NCBI GenBank assembly: GCA_026992315.1
Contig: JALXAG010000151.1
Span: forward strand, 1-53,954
Length of the DNA stretch: 53,954 nucleotides
Direction: 5' to 3'
From: Sneathiellales bacterium
GTDB lineage: Bacteria > Pseudomonadota > Alphaproteobacteria > Minwuiales > Minwuiaceae
The notes beneath the pieces were generated by a model. That model worked only from the letters and a program-made list of their open reading frames with translations, did not search any database and had not been told where the DNA came from. Within the stretch, counting starts at the first letter, position 1. Each line of letters begins with the position of its first letter. Below are positions 16,454 through 25,595 of the stretch, piece after piece. Position numbers and translations under genes: made by a program.

Positions 16454-16492
16454 TCCCCCCACGCCCCGTATCGTCTTTACGATGGCGGGATA

Positions 16493-17338
16493 TTAGAGCA
16501 TTTTCCGGGAGGCCGCTATTCTATCCCGCAGGCGGGCCGCTTTGGCATCGGCGGCCGCAATCGCTGCGGGCGACAGGCTTCGCCGCAGGGCTTTCACGTT
16601 TTCCGCCGCCAGTTCCTCGCCTTCCCCGGCGGCCAGGGTCGCCCAGGCCAGGGCCGTGACCGGATCGCGTCTTACCCCTTCGCCGCGGGCATAGCGCACG
16701 GCAAGGCGGCTTTGGGCGCGCACATGTCCCTGCAGGGCGGCTTTTTCGAACCAGGCGGCGGCGGCCGCCAGGTCGCGGGGGCCGCCACGGCCGTCGCGCA
16801 GGAATTTGGCCAGATTGTACTGGGCTGCAGCCAGGCCGCTGACCGCCGCTTTCTCCAGCAGGCGCCGGGCGATGGCATCGTTGCGTTCAACGCCGAGCCC
16901 ATAGGCATACATCTGCGCCAATGAGTATTGAGAACGCACCAGCCCGCCATCGGCGGCCCGCCGCAGCAGGCGCAGGGCTTCGGCGGCGGCGGCACGGTTG
17001 CCTTTCAGGCTGGCCTCCTCGATCAGGGCCAGCGCCAGATTGTGGCTGGCGGCCAGGTATCCGCCCTTGGCCGCCTGACGCCACCATGCCATGGCCCGCG
17101 CCCGATCGGCCGGCACGCCCCGGCCTTCGGCATACAGCACGCCCATATTGTACTGGGCCAGGGCGTTGCCGCCTTCCGCCAGCGGCTGCCAGTATTTCCG
17201 TGCCGTGACAAAATCGCCCTGCTGATAGGCCTGCCAGCCCATGGCGAAGGGGTTTTCCTCTGCCCGGGCGTTCGCAAAGAGGGCGGTCAGAAACATCAGT
17301 ACCGGCAGAAAGAAGAGGACTTTGCGCATAACCGTCAT
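16493..17338 (-). CDS. Secreted Sel1-repeat protein
   Basis: A 281-residue protein with a signal peptide (cleavage after about residue 26, ANARA) and about six Sel1-like repeats, visible as repeated A-LxxL/M..G.GV patterns (YNMGVLYAEGRGV, YSLAQMYAYGLGV, YNLAKFLRDGRGG). Such alpha-solenoids mediate protein-protein contacts. Start is ATG 17338 with AGGAGG eight bases upstream. It lies between mlaC and mlaA with short spacing, so it may be an accessory scaffold for Mla-dependent lipid transport. Partner unknown. Confidence 0.85.
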   Translation of the reverse strand: MTVMRKVLFFLPVLMFLTALFANARAEENPFAMGWQAYQQGDFVTARKYWQPLAEGGNALAQYNMGVLYAEGRGVPADRARAMAWWRQAAKGGYLAASHNLALALIEEASLKGNRAAAAEALRLLRRAADGGLVRSQYSLAQMYAYGLGVERNDAIARRLLEKAAVSGLAAAQYNLAKFLRDGRGGPRDLAAAAAWFEKAALQGHVRAQSRLAVRYARGEGVRRDPVTALAWATLAAGEGEELAAENVKALRRSLSPAAIAAADAKAARLRDRIAASRKML

Positions 17339-17350
17339 CTGCTTTTCCTC

Positions 17351-17986
17351 CTATCGGGCCTGGACGCCCAGGCGCTGGGTGCGGGCGCGCAGCAATTGCA
17401 GCAGGCCGTTCATTCCCCCGTTGCGCAGCACGGTGGCGAATTCCTGGCGCTGGGTGACGGCCATGCTGACCCCTTCGACCGTAACGTCGATGATTTTCGG
17501 CTGTCCGGCAAATTCCCTGAGCCGCCAGCCGATTCTGATCGGCTGATTGTTCGGCCGTTCGATGACGCTGTCGACCAGCATGTCGCGCCGGCCTGCCTTG
17601 CGCACGCCGGTCACGCGTAGCGTTTCGCCGGAATATCCGCCAAGGCGCCGGGCATAGGTCTTGACGACATAGAGCGTGAACAGACGCTGATATTCGCCGC
17701 GTTGTTCAGGGGTGGCACTGCGCCAGGCGCGGCCGAGGGCGAAGCGTGCGATGAAATCGATCTGGAAACCCTGTCGGATCAGCCTGCCGACAGCGGCTTC
17801 GCGCGCGGCCACCGATGTTCCGGAGGTGCTGAGAAGTCGTGTCGCCTCCCGTCCCAGCCAGTCGATATGACTGGCGGCGGAGTTGGGGGTCAGCGCAGCG
17901 GCAAGCGGCACCGCGCCGAAGCCGAGAAAGGCGACGATCAGGATCGCCAGCAGCCGGATCTGCCGAAAATGCCGAAAATCTAGCAA
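17351..17986 (-). CDS. mlaC: MlaC-type periplasmic phospholipid shuttle
   Basis: Carries phospholipids between MlaA at the outer membrane and MlaFEBD at the inner membrane. The 211-residue protein has an N-terminal signal segment (about 1-31) and the Tol-Tol-Ttg2D fold, visible as FIARFALGRAWRSATPEQRGEYQRLFTLYVVKTYARRL and the WRLREFAGQPKIIDVTVEGVSM segment. The start is an unusual TTG, supported by GGGAGGG five to six bases upstream; there is no ATG alternative near the signal peptide. First gene of the mlaC-sel1-mlaA group; the matching inner-membrane genes are 11 kb away. Confidence 0.9.
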   Translation of the reverse strand: MLDFRHFRQIRLLAILIVAFLGFGAVPLAAALTPNSAASHIDWLGREATRLLSTSGTSVAAREAAVGRLIRQGFQIDFIARFALGRAWRSATPEQRGEYQRLFTLYVVKTYARRLGGYSGETLRVTGVRKAGRRDMLVDSVIERPNNQPIRIGWRLREFAGQPKIIDVTVEGVSMAVTQRQEFATVLRNGGMNGLLQLLRARTQRLGVQAR

Positions 17987-18123
17987 ACAACCCTCCCGTA
18001 CGGATGAAGCCGGACCGCAATATCGCGGCCGGCGCGATGATACTTTCCCCCGTACACGGAAGGATAGAGGATCGGTTTCATCCGGGCAATCGGCAGGCGA
18101 TGGCGCCGCCTCGCTTCAGCGGG

Positions 18124-19932
18124 TCATGCCTTGCGCAGCATTTTCCGTTCCTGGACGATATAGAGTTCGGGCCGGTAGACATTGAGCCAGTCCAGAACCT
18201 CGTCGGCCGGGATGGGGCGGCTGATGTAATAGCCCTGTGCGATATCGCAATGAATATCGGCCAGGCGTTCCAGGGTGTCCTTGTCCTCGACTCCCTCGGC
18301 AACGACGCTGAAGCCCAGATTGTGGCCGAGATTGATCAGGGCATCGACGATGATGTGATCGTCCTTCGATTCCAGCATGGTCATGACGAAGGATTTGTCG
18401 ATCTTGATTTCGCTGACCGGCATCTTGCGGATGAAGGAAAGCGGCGTATAGCCAGTGCCGAAATCGTCGATCGAGATGCAGACCCCCATCGAATGCAGGC
18501 GGGTGATGGTCTGCCGCGCGCGGCTTTCATCGGCAATGATGGCGCTTTCGGTGATTTCGAGTATCAGGCGTTCGGCCGGGATGTCGAACTTTGCCAGTTG
18601 CAGCGCGACCGATTCGGTGAAATGCGGATCGTGCAGCACCTTGGTCGAGATATTGACGCTGACGCTGATGTCATTGCCTGCCTCCCGCCAGTGCTGGCAG
18701 TTCTTCAGGGCCAGTTTCAGCGTCTGGCGGGTCAGCTTCTTGATCAGGCCGCTGTCCTCGGCGACCGGAATGAAGACATCCGGCGGGATGATTCCCTTTT
18801 CAGGATGTTTCCAGCGGGCGAGCGCCTCGAAACCGGCGACGGCACCGCTGCCGGTGTCGATCTTCGGTTGGTAATAGAGGGTGATCTGGTCCTCGTCGAG
18901 GGCGCGGTCGAGATCATGGCGCAGGGAAAGGCTGTTGCGGGCCGTATCGTCGATTTCGTCTTCTTCCGCATAGATGACGAAATCTGATGCGTTGGCCTTG
19001 GCCTTGCGCATGGCATTTTCGGCGCGGCGGACCAGCATGTCGGCATTGAGACCGTGATCGGGATAGAGGCTGACGCCGATGCAGCCGCCAAGGGCAATTG
19101 TGTGTCCATCGTATTCGATCGGTTTTTTGAGCTGTTCGGCCAGGCGGCTTGCCGTGATGACCGCGCCGCTGAGAGAGGCCTTGTTCAGCAGCAGCGCCGC
19201 AAATTCATCGTCGCCGAGGCGGGCGATCAGGTCGCTGTCGCGCAGGGTTTCGCGCAGGCTGATGGCGGCGTTGCGCAGAATAACGTCACCGGCTGCATAG
19301 CCGAGGTTTTTGTTGACCGAGTTCAGACCGTTGAGGTCGATGATGAGCACGGCGATATCATTGCCGCTGCGTTGTGCCTGACGGATGGCATGTTCCAGGC
19401 TTTCAAAGAAAAAGGCGCGGTTCGGCAGCCCGGTCAGTTTGTCGTAAAGGGAGTTGCGCCGCGATTCGTCGCGTGCCTGCTGGGCGGCATGGCGGACCTT
19501 GTGATGGCGCATGCATTTCCAGACATGCAGGCCTATTCCGTCGCGTTCCAGAGTTTCCAGCGGCAGGCAATCCGAAGCACCGGCCGAGATCAGGCTGGCG
19601 GCATCGCTGTCGGAAAAATCGCGCAGAACCACGATCAGCGGCCCCTGAATGCCGGTGGGCAGCAACGGGATGGCCGAGTTCCTGTCCCTGGCAAAGAACA
19701 GGGTGCAGTCGAACAAGGCCTGCATCGGGCCGTCTTTCATGCCGCTCAGCGTATGGGCGGTGGTGATGCTGATTTCCCCGTTATGGATGGGCAGCACGGC
19801 CGAGGCGGCTGTCGCCTCCTTGAGCAGATTGTCAGGATCGACGCACAGGATGGAGAGGGAAAGGCCGGTTTCCCCTTGTTCTTCTGTCTGCGATTGCCGT
19901 ATGGCGGTATCGGTTTTGATGTTTGCTTTCAT
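18124..19932 (-). CDS. GGDEF-EAL cyclic-di-GMP protein with degenerate receiver
   Basis: A 602-residue cytosolic protein with three regions: a degenerate receiver-like domain (about 20-140), GGDEF (about 160-320) and EAL (about 345-595). The GGDEF motif reads RLGDDEF, with Asp for the second Gly; an intact RxxD inhibitory site (RDSD) stands five residues upstream. The EAL domain keeps EALARW, DDFGTGYTPL, IKIDKSFV and AEGVED, so phosphodiesterase activity is expected, with the GGDEF perhaps only sensing nucleotide. Starts at ATG (MKANIKTD); the track adds 21 residues from a TTG. Downstream of the adenylate cyclase on the same strand. Confidence 0.9.
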   Translation of the reverse strand: MKANIKTDTAIRQSQTEEQGETGLSLSILCVDPDNLLKEATAASAVLPIHNGEISITTAHTLSGMKDGPMQALFDCTLFFARDRNSAIPLLPTGIQGPLIVVLRDFSDSDAASLISAGASDCLPLETLERDGIGLHVWKCMRHHKVRHAAQQARDESRRNSLYDKLTGLPNRAFFFESLEHAIRQAQRSGNDIAVLIIDLNGLNSVNKNLGYAAGDVILRNAAISLRETLRDSDLIARLGDDEFAALLLNKASLSGAVITASRLAEQLKKPIEYDGHTIALGGCIGVSLYPDHGLNADMLVRRAENAMRKAKANASDFVIYAEEDEIDDTARNSLSLRHDLDRALDEDQITLYYQPKIDTGSGAVAGFEALARWKHPEKGIIPPDVFIPVAEDSGLIKKLTRQTLKLALKNCQHWREAGNDISVSVNISTKVLHDPHFTESVALQLAKFDIPAERLILEITESAIIADESRARQTITRLHSMGVCISIDDFGTGYTPLSFIRKMPVSEIKIDKSFVMTMLESKDDHIIVDALINLGHNLGFSVVAEGVEDKDTLERLADIHCDIAQGYYISRPIPADEVLDWLNVYRPELYIVQERKMLRKA

Positions 19933-20079
19933 CCGGCTCGCTTCAGAACGGTGATGGCCATTTCTATACGCAGGTGCTGTCGGGAAGCTTGACAAGCCGA
20001 TCCTGCCGTTACGGGAGGAGTGTAGGCGGAGTGCGTAAAGAAGCTCTTAACCGCAAGGGGCAAAGCCGCTTTTTTCTAT

Positions 20080-22317
20080 TCATTTTGTGGTAGCGCGGAA
20101 GACGCCGTCCCAGTCCGCCGGCGGCGGTGCCGCCGTAAAATGATCCAGGCGTTGGTTGTACAGATCCCAGAGAATCTGCAGATCGGGGGCCTGGGTGCGG
20201 CATTCTTCCAGAAGATCGCGGGCCCGCCGCCAGTTCTGCGAGCGATAGGCAGCAAGCATCTTCTGCATGCTTTCGCGCAAACGCTGGTAAGCAGGAGTGG
20301 AGGCGATTTCCTCTCCGCCGAGCAGGGTATAGATGCGCACGGCCTCGCTCTTTCCCTTCACGGCGATCAGATCGAGTTCCAGCGTTGCGTATTCATCCAG
20401 ATGCACGGCGGTGCCTTCGCCAAGAACCACGGTAACGCCATAGGTCTTGGACTGTCCTTCCAGCCGGGAGGCCAGGTTGACGGCATCGCCGAGCACGGAA
20501 TAATCGAAGCGTTGACGCGATCCCATATTGCCGACGACGCATTCACCGGTATTGATGCCGATACCGATATTGATCGGCAGGAAGGGACGGCCTTCGGCCT
20601 CGGCCTCGCGTCTGAGCGCGGCGTTCAGTTCGTTCAGTTCGCTCTGCATCAGCATGGCGGCGCGGGCAGCGTTCAGGTAGTGCTCCGGGTCGTCGAGCGG
20701 GGCGTTCCAGAAGGCCATGATGCAATCGCCCATATATTTGTCGATCGTGCCCTTGTTGGCCATGATGATGTCGGTCATGGGGGTAAGGAAACGGTTGATC
20801 AATACGGTCAGGCCCTGTGGATCGTCCTTGTATTGTTCCGATATCGGGGTGAAACCGCGGATATCGCAGAACAGGAAGGTCATTTCCCGCGTTTCCCCGC
20901 CCAGCGTCAGCTTGTCCGGATTGTCGGCCAGTTGTTCCACCAATGCCGGGGACAGATACTGGCTGAAGGCGCTGCGCACCTGTTTGCGCTCCGATTCGGT
21001 CTGAACGTAGTTGATCAGGGAACCGGCAAGGTAGATGGCGAAAACGGCACTAGACGGGCCGACGGGATCGAAAAGGAAACGCAATTCGCTATAGGCCAGC
21101 CAGGAGGCGGTAACGGCGATGGCAATGGCGGTGGCGGCGATCATGGCGCAGGCCAGCGCGCCGAGGCGGCGGATCAGCAGAATGACGATTACACCGATCA
21201 CGATCAGAAACAGCCGTTCCACCGCAGGGGCCCAGTCGGGGCGCTGCAGATAACTGCCGAGCAGGATCTGTTCGAGAATATTGGCGTGAACCTCCACCCC
21301 CGGCGTGAAGGGATTCAGCGGCGTGGCGCGCAGATCCTTCAATCCCTCGGCGCTGGTGCCGACCAGCAGAATGCGGCCTTCCAGTTCTTCCGGCGTGACA
21401 TTGCCGGTAATGACCTTCCAGGCCGGTATGACCCGCTTCGGCGTCGAAGGGGCGTAATGCAGCCAGAAACGTGTGTAGGGATCGACGGGGATTTCGAAAC
21501 GGCCGATCTTGACATGGTTGAAGCCGGTTTCGGCACCGAAGCTTTTTTCATCATAAGCGCCCGCGGCCTTGAGGATGTAGGTGCTGGCGCCCTGGGCGAC
21601 GCGCAGGGTTTCCGCGGCGAGGGAGGGAAAGATTTCCTTGCCGGAACGGAAGAACATCGGCGCGCGGCGGATGACGTTATCGACCTCGTCCTTGGTGTCC
21701 AGGTTGAAGCTGCCCAGCCCGGCGGCGGCCTCCTCGATTTCCGGAATGTTGCGGATGGCGCCTTTGTAATTGGTCAGAAAGCCGAGCGGATCCTGCCCGG
21801 CCCCGCCGGTGATGGCAAAGCCCCATTTCGGTTTCGGCAGATTGCCTTCGAGATCATTGGTCATGGCCATGCCGACGACCACATTGGTCTGGGCCATGAT
21901 ATCGGCAAATTCCTTGTCGTGATCGGGCAGGGCGGCGATCACGTCTTCGATCTCTTTCAGAGCATCGGTCTGCGGCCAGTAGGTGGAAACCTGTTTCGGC
22001 GATGTCCGGTCCGGCGCATCGAAGACGATATCGAAGCTGACAACCCCCGCCCCCTTGGTGAAGGCATGATAGAGCAAGGCCTGAAAATAGGTGCGCGGCC
22101 AGGGCCATTGGCCCAGTTTCTCCAGGCTTTCGTTGTCGATATCGATAATACGCACGGCCGTATCCTCGTAAGGCCGCGGCGACAGGCGCTGATAGGCGTC
22201 GAAAACCTGATTCTGAAAGAATTCGACAAGACGCGGCTGCAGCACCGGCACGGCCAGAGCCACCGCCAGCATGGCGAAGGGGATAAGCAGGTAGAGCCAT
22301 TTCTGCAGCGTTCGCAT
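20080..22317 (-). CDS. CHASE2-sensor class III adenylate cyclase
   Basis: A 745-residue membrane enzyme making cAMP. An N-terminal TM helix (about 8-27) is followed by a large periplasmic CHASE2 sensor (to about 355), a cluster of TM helices (about 365-450) and a cytoplasmic cyclase domain (about 485-680). Metal aspartates are in FLFCDIRGFT and KYMGDCIMAFW; VLGDAVNLASRLE carries the adenine-selecting Asp and transition-state Arg. The lysine in DKYMGD supports ATP rather than GTP. A short helical tail follows. A CRP-type palindrome at 43187 shows that cAMP-receptor-like targets may exist in this genome. Confidence 0.93.
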   Translation of the reverse strand: MRTLQKWLYLLIPFAMLAVALAVPVLQPRLVEFFQNQVFDAYQRLSPRPYEDTAVRIIDIDNESLEKLGQWPWPRTYFQALLYHAFTKGAGVVSFDIVFDAPDRTSPKQVSTYWPQTDALKEIEDVIAALPDHDKEFADIMAQTNVVVGMAMTNDLEGNLPKPKWGFAITGGAGQDPLGFLTNYKGAIRNIPEIEEAAAGLGSFNLDTKDEVDNVIRRAPMFFRSGKEIFPSLAAETLRVAQGASTYILKAAGAYDEKSFGAETGFNHVKIGRFEIPVDPYTRFWLHYAPSTPKRVIPAWKVITGNVTPEELEGRILLVGTSAEGLKDLRATPLNPFTPGVEVHANILEQILLGSYLQRPDWAPAVERLFLIVIGVIVILLIRRLGALACAMIAATAIAIAVTASWLAYSELRFLFDPVGPSSAVFAIYLAGSLINYVQTESERKQVRSAFSQYLSPALVEQLADNPDKLTLGGETREMTFLFCDIRGFTPISEQYKDDPQGLTVLINRFLTPMTDIIMANKGTIDKYMGDCIMAFWNAPLDDPEHYLNAARAAMLMQSELNELNAALRREAEAEGRPFLPINIGIGINTGECVVGNMGSRQRFDYSVLGDAVNLASRLEGQSKTYGVTVVLGEGTAVHLDEYATLELDLIAVKGKSEAVRIYTLLGGEEIASTPAYQRLRESMQKMLAAYRSQNWRRARDLLEECRTQAPDLQILWDLYNQRLDHFTAAPPPADWDGVFRATTK

Positions 22318-22421
22318 GGGCCGATGCTACGCAGCACACCACCCGCATGGCAAGGGGCAGTATGCGCTGCACTGCCCGGAATGCGGGATAAAAAACATAT
22401 GAATTATTTTTTGATTTTATG

Positions 22422-22435
22422 AAACAAATGTGTTT
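22422..22435. promoter_or_regulatory. Candidate RpiR operator
   Basis: AAACA-AATG-TGTTT is a perfect 5+5 inverted repeat in an AT-rich stretch 32 bases before the rpiR start codon. Its position would suit autoregulation of the rpiR-aminotransferase-BKACE operon. Short, so chance is possible. Confidence 0.35.
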
Positions 22436-22467
22436 TTCTGTTGGGGTGTCGTTGGCAAGGTGAAATC

Positions 22468-23370
22468 ATGGTTACTTTCTCCAGTCTGGAAAAGGAATTG
22501 CAGCGGCGTTATCCGGCGCTCAGCCCCCGTCTGAAGACGGCGGCGCGCTATGCGCTCGACATGCCCGACGATATTGCCCTGCTGCCCCTGCGCCGTGTCG
22601 CTGCCCGCGCCGGCGTGGCGCCGGCGACACTGGTGCGTCTGGCCCGGGCGATGGATTTTTCCAGCTACAGCGCCTTCCGCGATGTCTTTGCCCAGCGCCT
22701 GCGCAGCGGGCCGGGGCGCTATGGCGGTAATGCCCGGGCATTGCAGGCAAGGGAATCGGCACAGGCCGGGGACGGACCTGCCGCCTCCGGTTCGGGCGGG
22801 GTGCTTGGCGAATTGTTCGCGATGGACAAGGACAATCTCGACCGGACCCTGGCGGAAAATCCGCCCGCATCCTTCTGTGCTGCGGCCGGGCGGCTGATGG
22901 CGGCCCGGCGCGTTTATGTGGTCGGGCGGCGGAAATGTTTCCCTGTTGCCTCCTATTTTCATTATGCGGCGCGAATGTGCCGCAAGGATGTGTTCCTCGC
23001 TCAGGGCATAGGCGGCATGGTCATGGACGATCTGGTTGAAATAAGTGGCGATGACATGCTGCTGGCGGCCGGTTTCGAACCCTATGCGAAGGAAACGGTC
23101 ATGGCGGTGCAATATGCCCGTGTCCGCGGCGCCGGGCTGATCGCCATCACCGACAGCCCGGTATCGCCGCTGGCGGCAGAGGGGGGCGATGTCTTCGTCG
23201 TAGCCAATGCCAGCCCCTCCTTCTTCCGCTCGATCACCGGTGCCATGGCCATTGCCCAGGCGCTGGTGGCGCAGATGGTTGCCCGCGGCGGTGAAGAGGT
23301 GCTCGCGCGGATCGAGCAGATGGAAAAAAACCTCGATGGTTTCGAGGCCTACTGGATGGAGAAATCTTGA
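22468..23370 (+). CDS. MurR/RpiR family transcriptional regulator
   Basis: A 300-residue regulator with an N-terminal HTH_6 domain (about 1-78: LSPRLKTAARYALDMPDDIALLPLRRVAARAGV, then VRLARAMDFSSYSAFRDVF) and a C-terminal SIS domain (about 130-270) beginning near RRVYVVGRRKCFPVASYFHYA. SIS domains bind phosphosugars, but RpiR regulators also control amino-acid pathways. Start is the ATG with AAGGTG six bases upstream; the track begins nine codons earlier. Its stop touches the next start (TGAATG), so regulator and enzymes are one operon, and it probably responds to the pathway substrate. Confidence 0.9.
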   Translation: MVTFSSLEKELQRRYPALSPRLKTAARYALDMPDDIALLPLRRVAARAGVAPATLVRLARAMDFSSYSAFRDVFAQRLRSGPGRYGGNARALQARESAQAGDGPAASGSGGVLGELFAMDKDNLDRTLAENPPASFCAAAGRLMAARRVYVVGRRKCFPVASYFHYAARMCRKDVFLAQGIGGMVMDDLVEISGDDMLLAAGFEPYAKETVMAVQYARVRGAGLIAITDSPVSPLAAEGGDVFVVANASPSFFRSITGAMAIAQALVAQMVARGGEEVLARIEQMEKNLDGFEAYWMEKS

Positions 23371-24717
23371 ATGACCCATGTGTTTCACCGCCATTGCGGT
23401 GCGGTGCCGCCGCTGGCCGTGCGCGGAGAGGGCGCCTATGTGATCGATGGCGATGGCCGGCGCTATTTCGATGCCTCGGGCGGGGCGGCGGTATCCTGTC
23501 TGGGGCACAGCGACGAGGATGTCCGCGCGGCGATCAAGGCACAGATCGATCGTCTCGCCTATGCCCATTCCGGTTTCTTCACCACTGAACCGACCGAGGA
23601 ACTGGCCGATTACCTGGCCGCCCGCGCGCCGGGGGATATCGATTACTTCTATTTTCTTTCCGGCGGGTCGGAGGCAGTGGAAGCGGCGCTGAAACTGGCG
23701 CGTCAGTATTTTCTGGAGCGCGGCGAGGAAAAGCGCCACCGTTTCATCGCCCGCCGCCAGAGCTATCACGGCAATACCCTCGGGGCCCTCGCGGTGGGAG
23801 GGAACATGTGGCGGCGCGAACCTTTCGCGCCTTTGATGAGCGAAGCCCATCACATCGACCCCTGTTATGAATACCGACTGCGTCAGCAGGGCGAATCGGC
23901 TGAAGAATACGGCCTTCGGGCCGCGGAGCTGCTGCGTCGGGAAATAGAACGTCTGGGGCCGGAAACGGTCTGCGCCTTCATTGCCGAGCCGGTGGTGGGG
24001 GCAACGGCAGGGGCGGTGACGGCGCCGCCGGGATATTTCAGGCGCATCCGGGAAATCTGCGACCGCTACGGGGTGTTGCTGATCCTCGACGAGGTCATGT
24101 GCGGCATGGGGCGGACCGGTTCCTTGTTCGCCTGCGAGCATGACGGTATCGCCCCCGATATCGTGACCATTGCCAAGGGCCTCGGCGCCGGATACCAGCC
24201 GATCGGGGCCATGGGGGTGTCGAAACGGATTTACGAGATCATTCGCGATGGCAGCGGATTTTTTCAGCACGGCCATACCTATATGGGGCATGCCACGGCC
24301 AGTGCCGCGGCACTGGCCGTGCTGCGCAAGATCGAGGCGGCCGGGTTACTGCACAATGTCCGCCGCCGGGGCGGGCAGCTGATGGCGGCGTTGCATGATC
24401 GCCTTGATCGGCATCCGGCTGTCGGCGATATCCGGGGGCGCGGGCTGTTCATCGGTATCGAACTGGTGGCGGACCGTGAAAGCAAGGAGCCTTTTGCACC
24501 GGAACTGAAGCTGCATGCGCAGATCAAGCGCGCGGCAATGGATGCTGGGCTGATGATCTATCCCATGGGCGGTACCATCGATGGCAGAAAGGGCGATCAT
24601 ATATTGCTGGCGCCGCCCTTTATCGTCAGCGAAGAGGAGGTCGCCATGATTGCCGATAAGGTCACGGCGGCCATCGATGGCGCGCTTGCCGCCTGTGTGC
24701 AGGAGGGGGGATCATGA
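23371..24717 (+). CDS. Class III PLP aminotransferase
   Basis: A 448-residue omega-amino-acid type transaminase. PLP lysine is K269 in VTIAKGLGAGYQPIGAM; the cofactor Asp is in LILDEVMCGMGRTG; FLSGGSEAVEAALKLARQY is the phosphate-cup motif. The class uses amino groups distant from or beta to the carboxylate. Its start is immediately after the rpiR stop and it overlaps the BKACE gene by four bases (ATGA). Taken with BKACE, the likely role is to turn a beta-amino or similar acid into a beta-keto acid. Exact substrate cannot be read from sequence. Confidence 0.92.
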   Translation: MTHVFHRHCGAVPPLAVRGEGAYVIDGDGRRYFDASGGAAVSCLGHSDEDVRAAIKAQIDRLAYAHSGFFTTEPTEELADYLAARAPGDIDYFYFLSGGSEAVEAALKLARQYFLERGEEKRHRFIARRQSYHGNTLGALAVGGNMWRREPFAPLMSEAHHIDPCYEYRLRQQGESAEEYGLRAAELLRREIERLGPETVCAFIAEPVVGATAGAVTAPPGYFRRIREICDRYGVLLILDEVMCGMGRTGSLFACEHDGIAPDIVTIAKGLGAGYQPIGAMGVSKRIYEIIRDGSGFFQHGHTYMGHATASAAALAVLRKIEAAGLLHNVRRRGGQLMAALHDRLDRHPAVGDIRGRGLFIGIELVADRESKEPFAPELKLHAQIKRAAMDAGLMIYPMGGTIDGRKGDHILLAPPFIVSEEEVAMIADKVTAAIDGALAACVQEGGS

Positions 24718-25595
24718 ACGATATATCCGCCACTGAACGGGAAGCGGTCACGATCATGGTGGCGCCCAACGGCGCCCGGCGCAGCAAGGCTGATCATCCG
24801 GCCCTGCCGCTATCGTCCGACGAACTGGCACAATGTGCCGAGGATTGCCTGAAAGCCGGCGCCACGGCGATCCACCTGCATGTGCGTGACGACGAGGGAC
24901 GGCACAGCCTGGATGCGGAACGCTATCGTCAGGCCATTGCCGCCATTCGCGAACGTGTCGGCGATGACATGATCATCCAGGTGACGACCGAGGCTGTCGG
25001 CCGCTACCGCCCCCGCGAACAGATGGAACTGCTGCGCGAGCTGCGTCCGCAGGCGGCATCCCTGGCGATCAGGGAAATATTGCCGCAGGGGGCTACGGCC
25101 GCTGAGGTCGGGGCCTTGGCGGCCTTTCTGCATGAAATGCACGATGCCGGGGTATTGGTGCAGTACATCCTTTACGATGCCGATGACCTTCGCCGTCTTG
25201 CCGTGCTGCATGAGGAGGGGCGAATACCGCAGCGGCAGCCCTGGATGCTGTTCGTTCTGGGTCGCTATGCCCGTGACGGCCGTTCGCACCCGGGAGACCT
25301 CACCCCCTTTCTGCGGGAGCTGCAGGCCGGCCGGCTGCATGAGGCGCCCTGGAGCGTTTGTGCCTTCGGGGTCAACGAATATCTCTGCGCGGTGAATGCG
25401 GCTGCCCTCGGTGGCGATGTCCGGGTCGGGTTCGAGAACAATCTGCTGCGTGCCGATGGCAGCCTGGCCGCGGATAATGCCGACAATGTGGCCCGGATTG
25501 CCGAGGCAATCGATAAAATGGGCCGGAAGATCGCAACGGCGCAGGAGACCCTGGACAGACTCCGCCATTCTGCCGGGGCCGTTCGCCAAACGTGA
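24714..25595 (+). CDS. BKACE family beta-keto acid cleavage enzyme
   Basis: A 293-residue TIM-barrel zinc protein of the 3-keto-5-aminohexanoate cleavage enzyme family (formerly DUF849), which condenses a beta-keto acid with acetyl-CoA to give acetoacetate and a new acyl-CoA. The zinc motif HLHVRD is at about 53-58 and the family's VGFENN near 240, while VTTEAVGRY marks the middle strand. Founding member Kce works in lysine fermentation; the family is diverse in substrate. Overlaps the aminotransferase stop by ATGA. Likely the second enzyme of a two-step route fed by the aminotransferase. Confidence 0.88.
   Translation: MNDISATEREAVTIMVAPNGARRSKADHPALPLSSDELAQCAEDCLKAGATAIHLHVRDDEGRHSLDAERYRQAIAAIRERVGDDMIIQVTTEAVGRYRPREQMELLRELRPQAASLAIREILPQGATAAEVGALAAFLHEMHDAGVLVQYILYDADDLRRLAVLHEEGRIPQRQPWMLFVLGRYARDGRSHPGDLTPFLRELQAGRLHEAPWSVCAFGVNEYLCAVNAAALGGDVRVGFENNLLRADGSLAADNADNVARIAEAIDKMGRKIATAQETLDRLRHSAGAVRQT

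Noticed and set aside
20140-22422. 760-codon plus-strand ORF
   Set aside because: Exactly antisense to the CHASE2 adenylate cyclase; such long open antisense frames are common in GC-rich genes, and the translation is Gly/Gln/Asp-rich without family motifs.
22417-24291. 624-codon minus-strand ORF
   Set aside because: Antisense to rpiR and the aminotransferase, whose motifs are unambiguous; translation is low-complexity His/Arg/Gly-rich.
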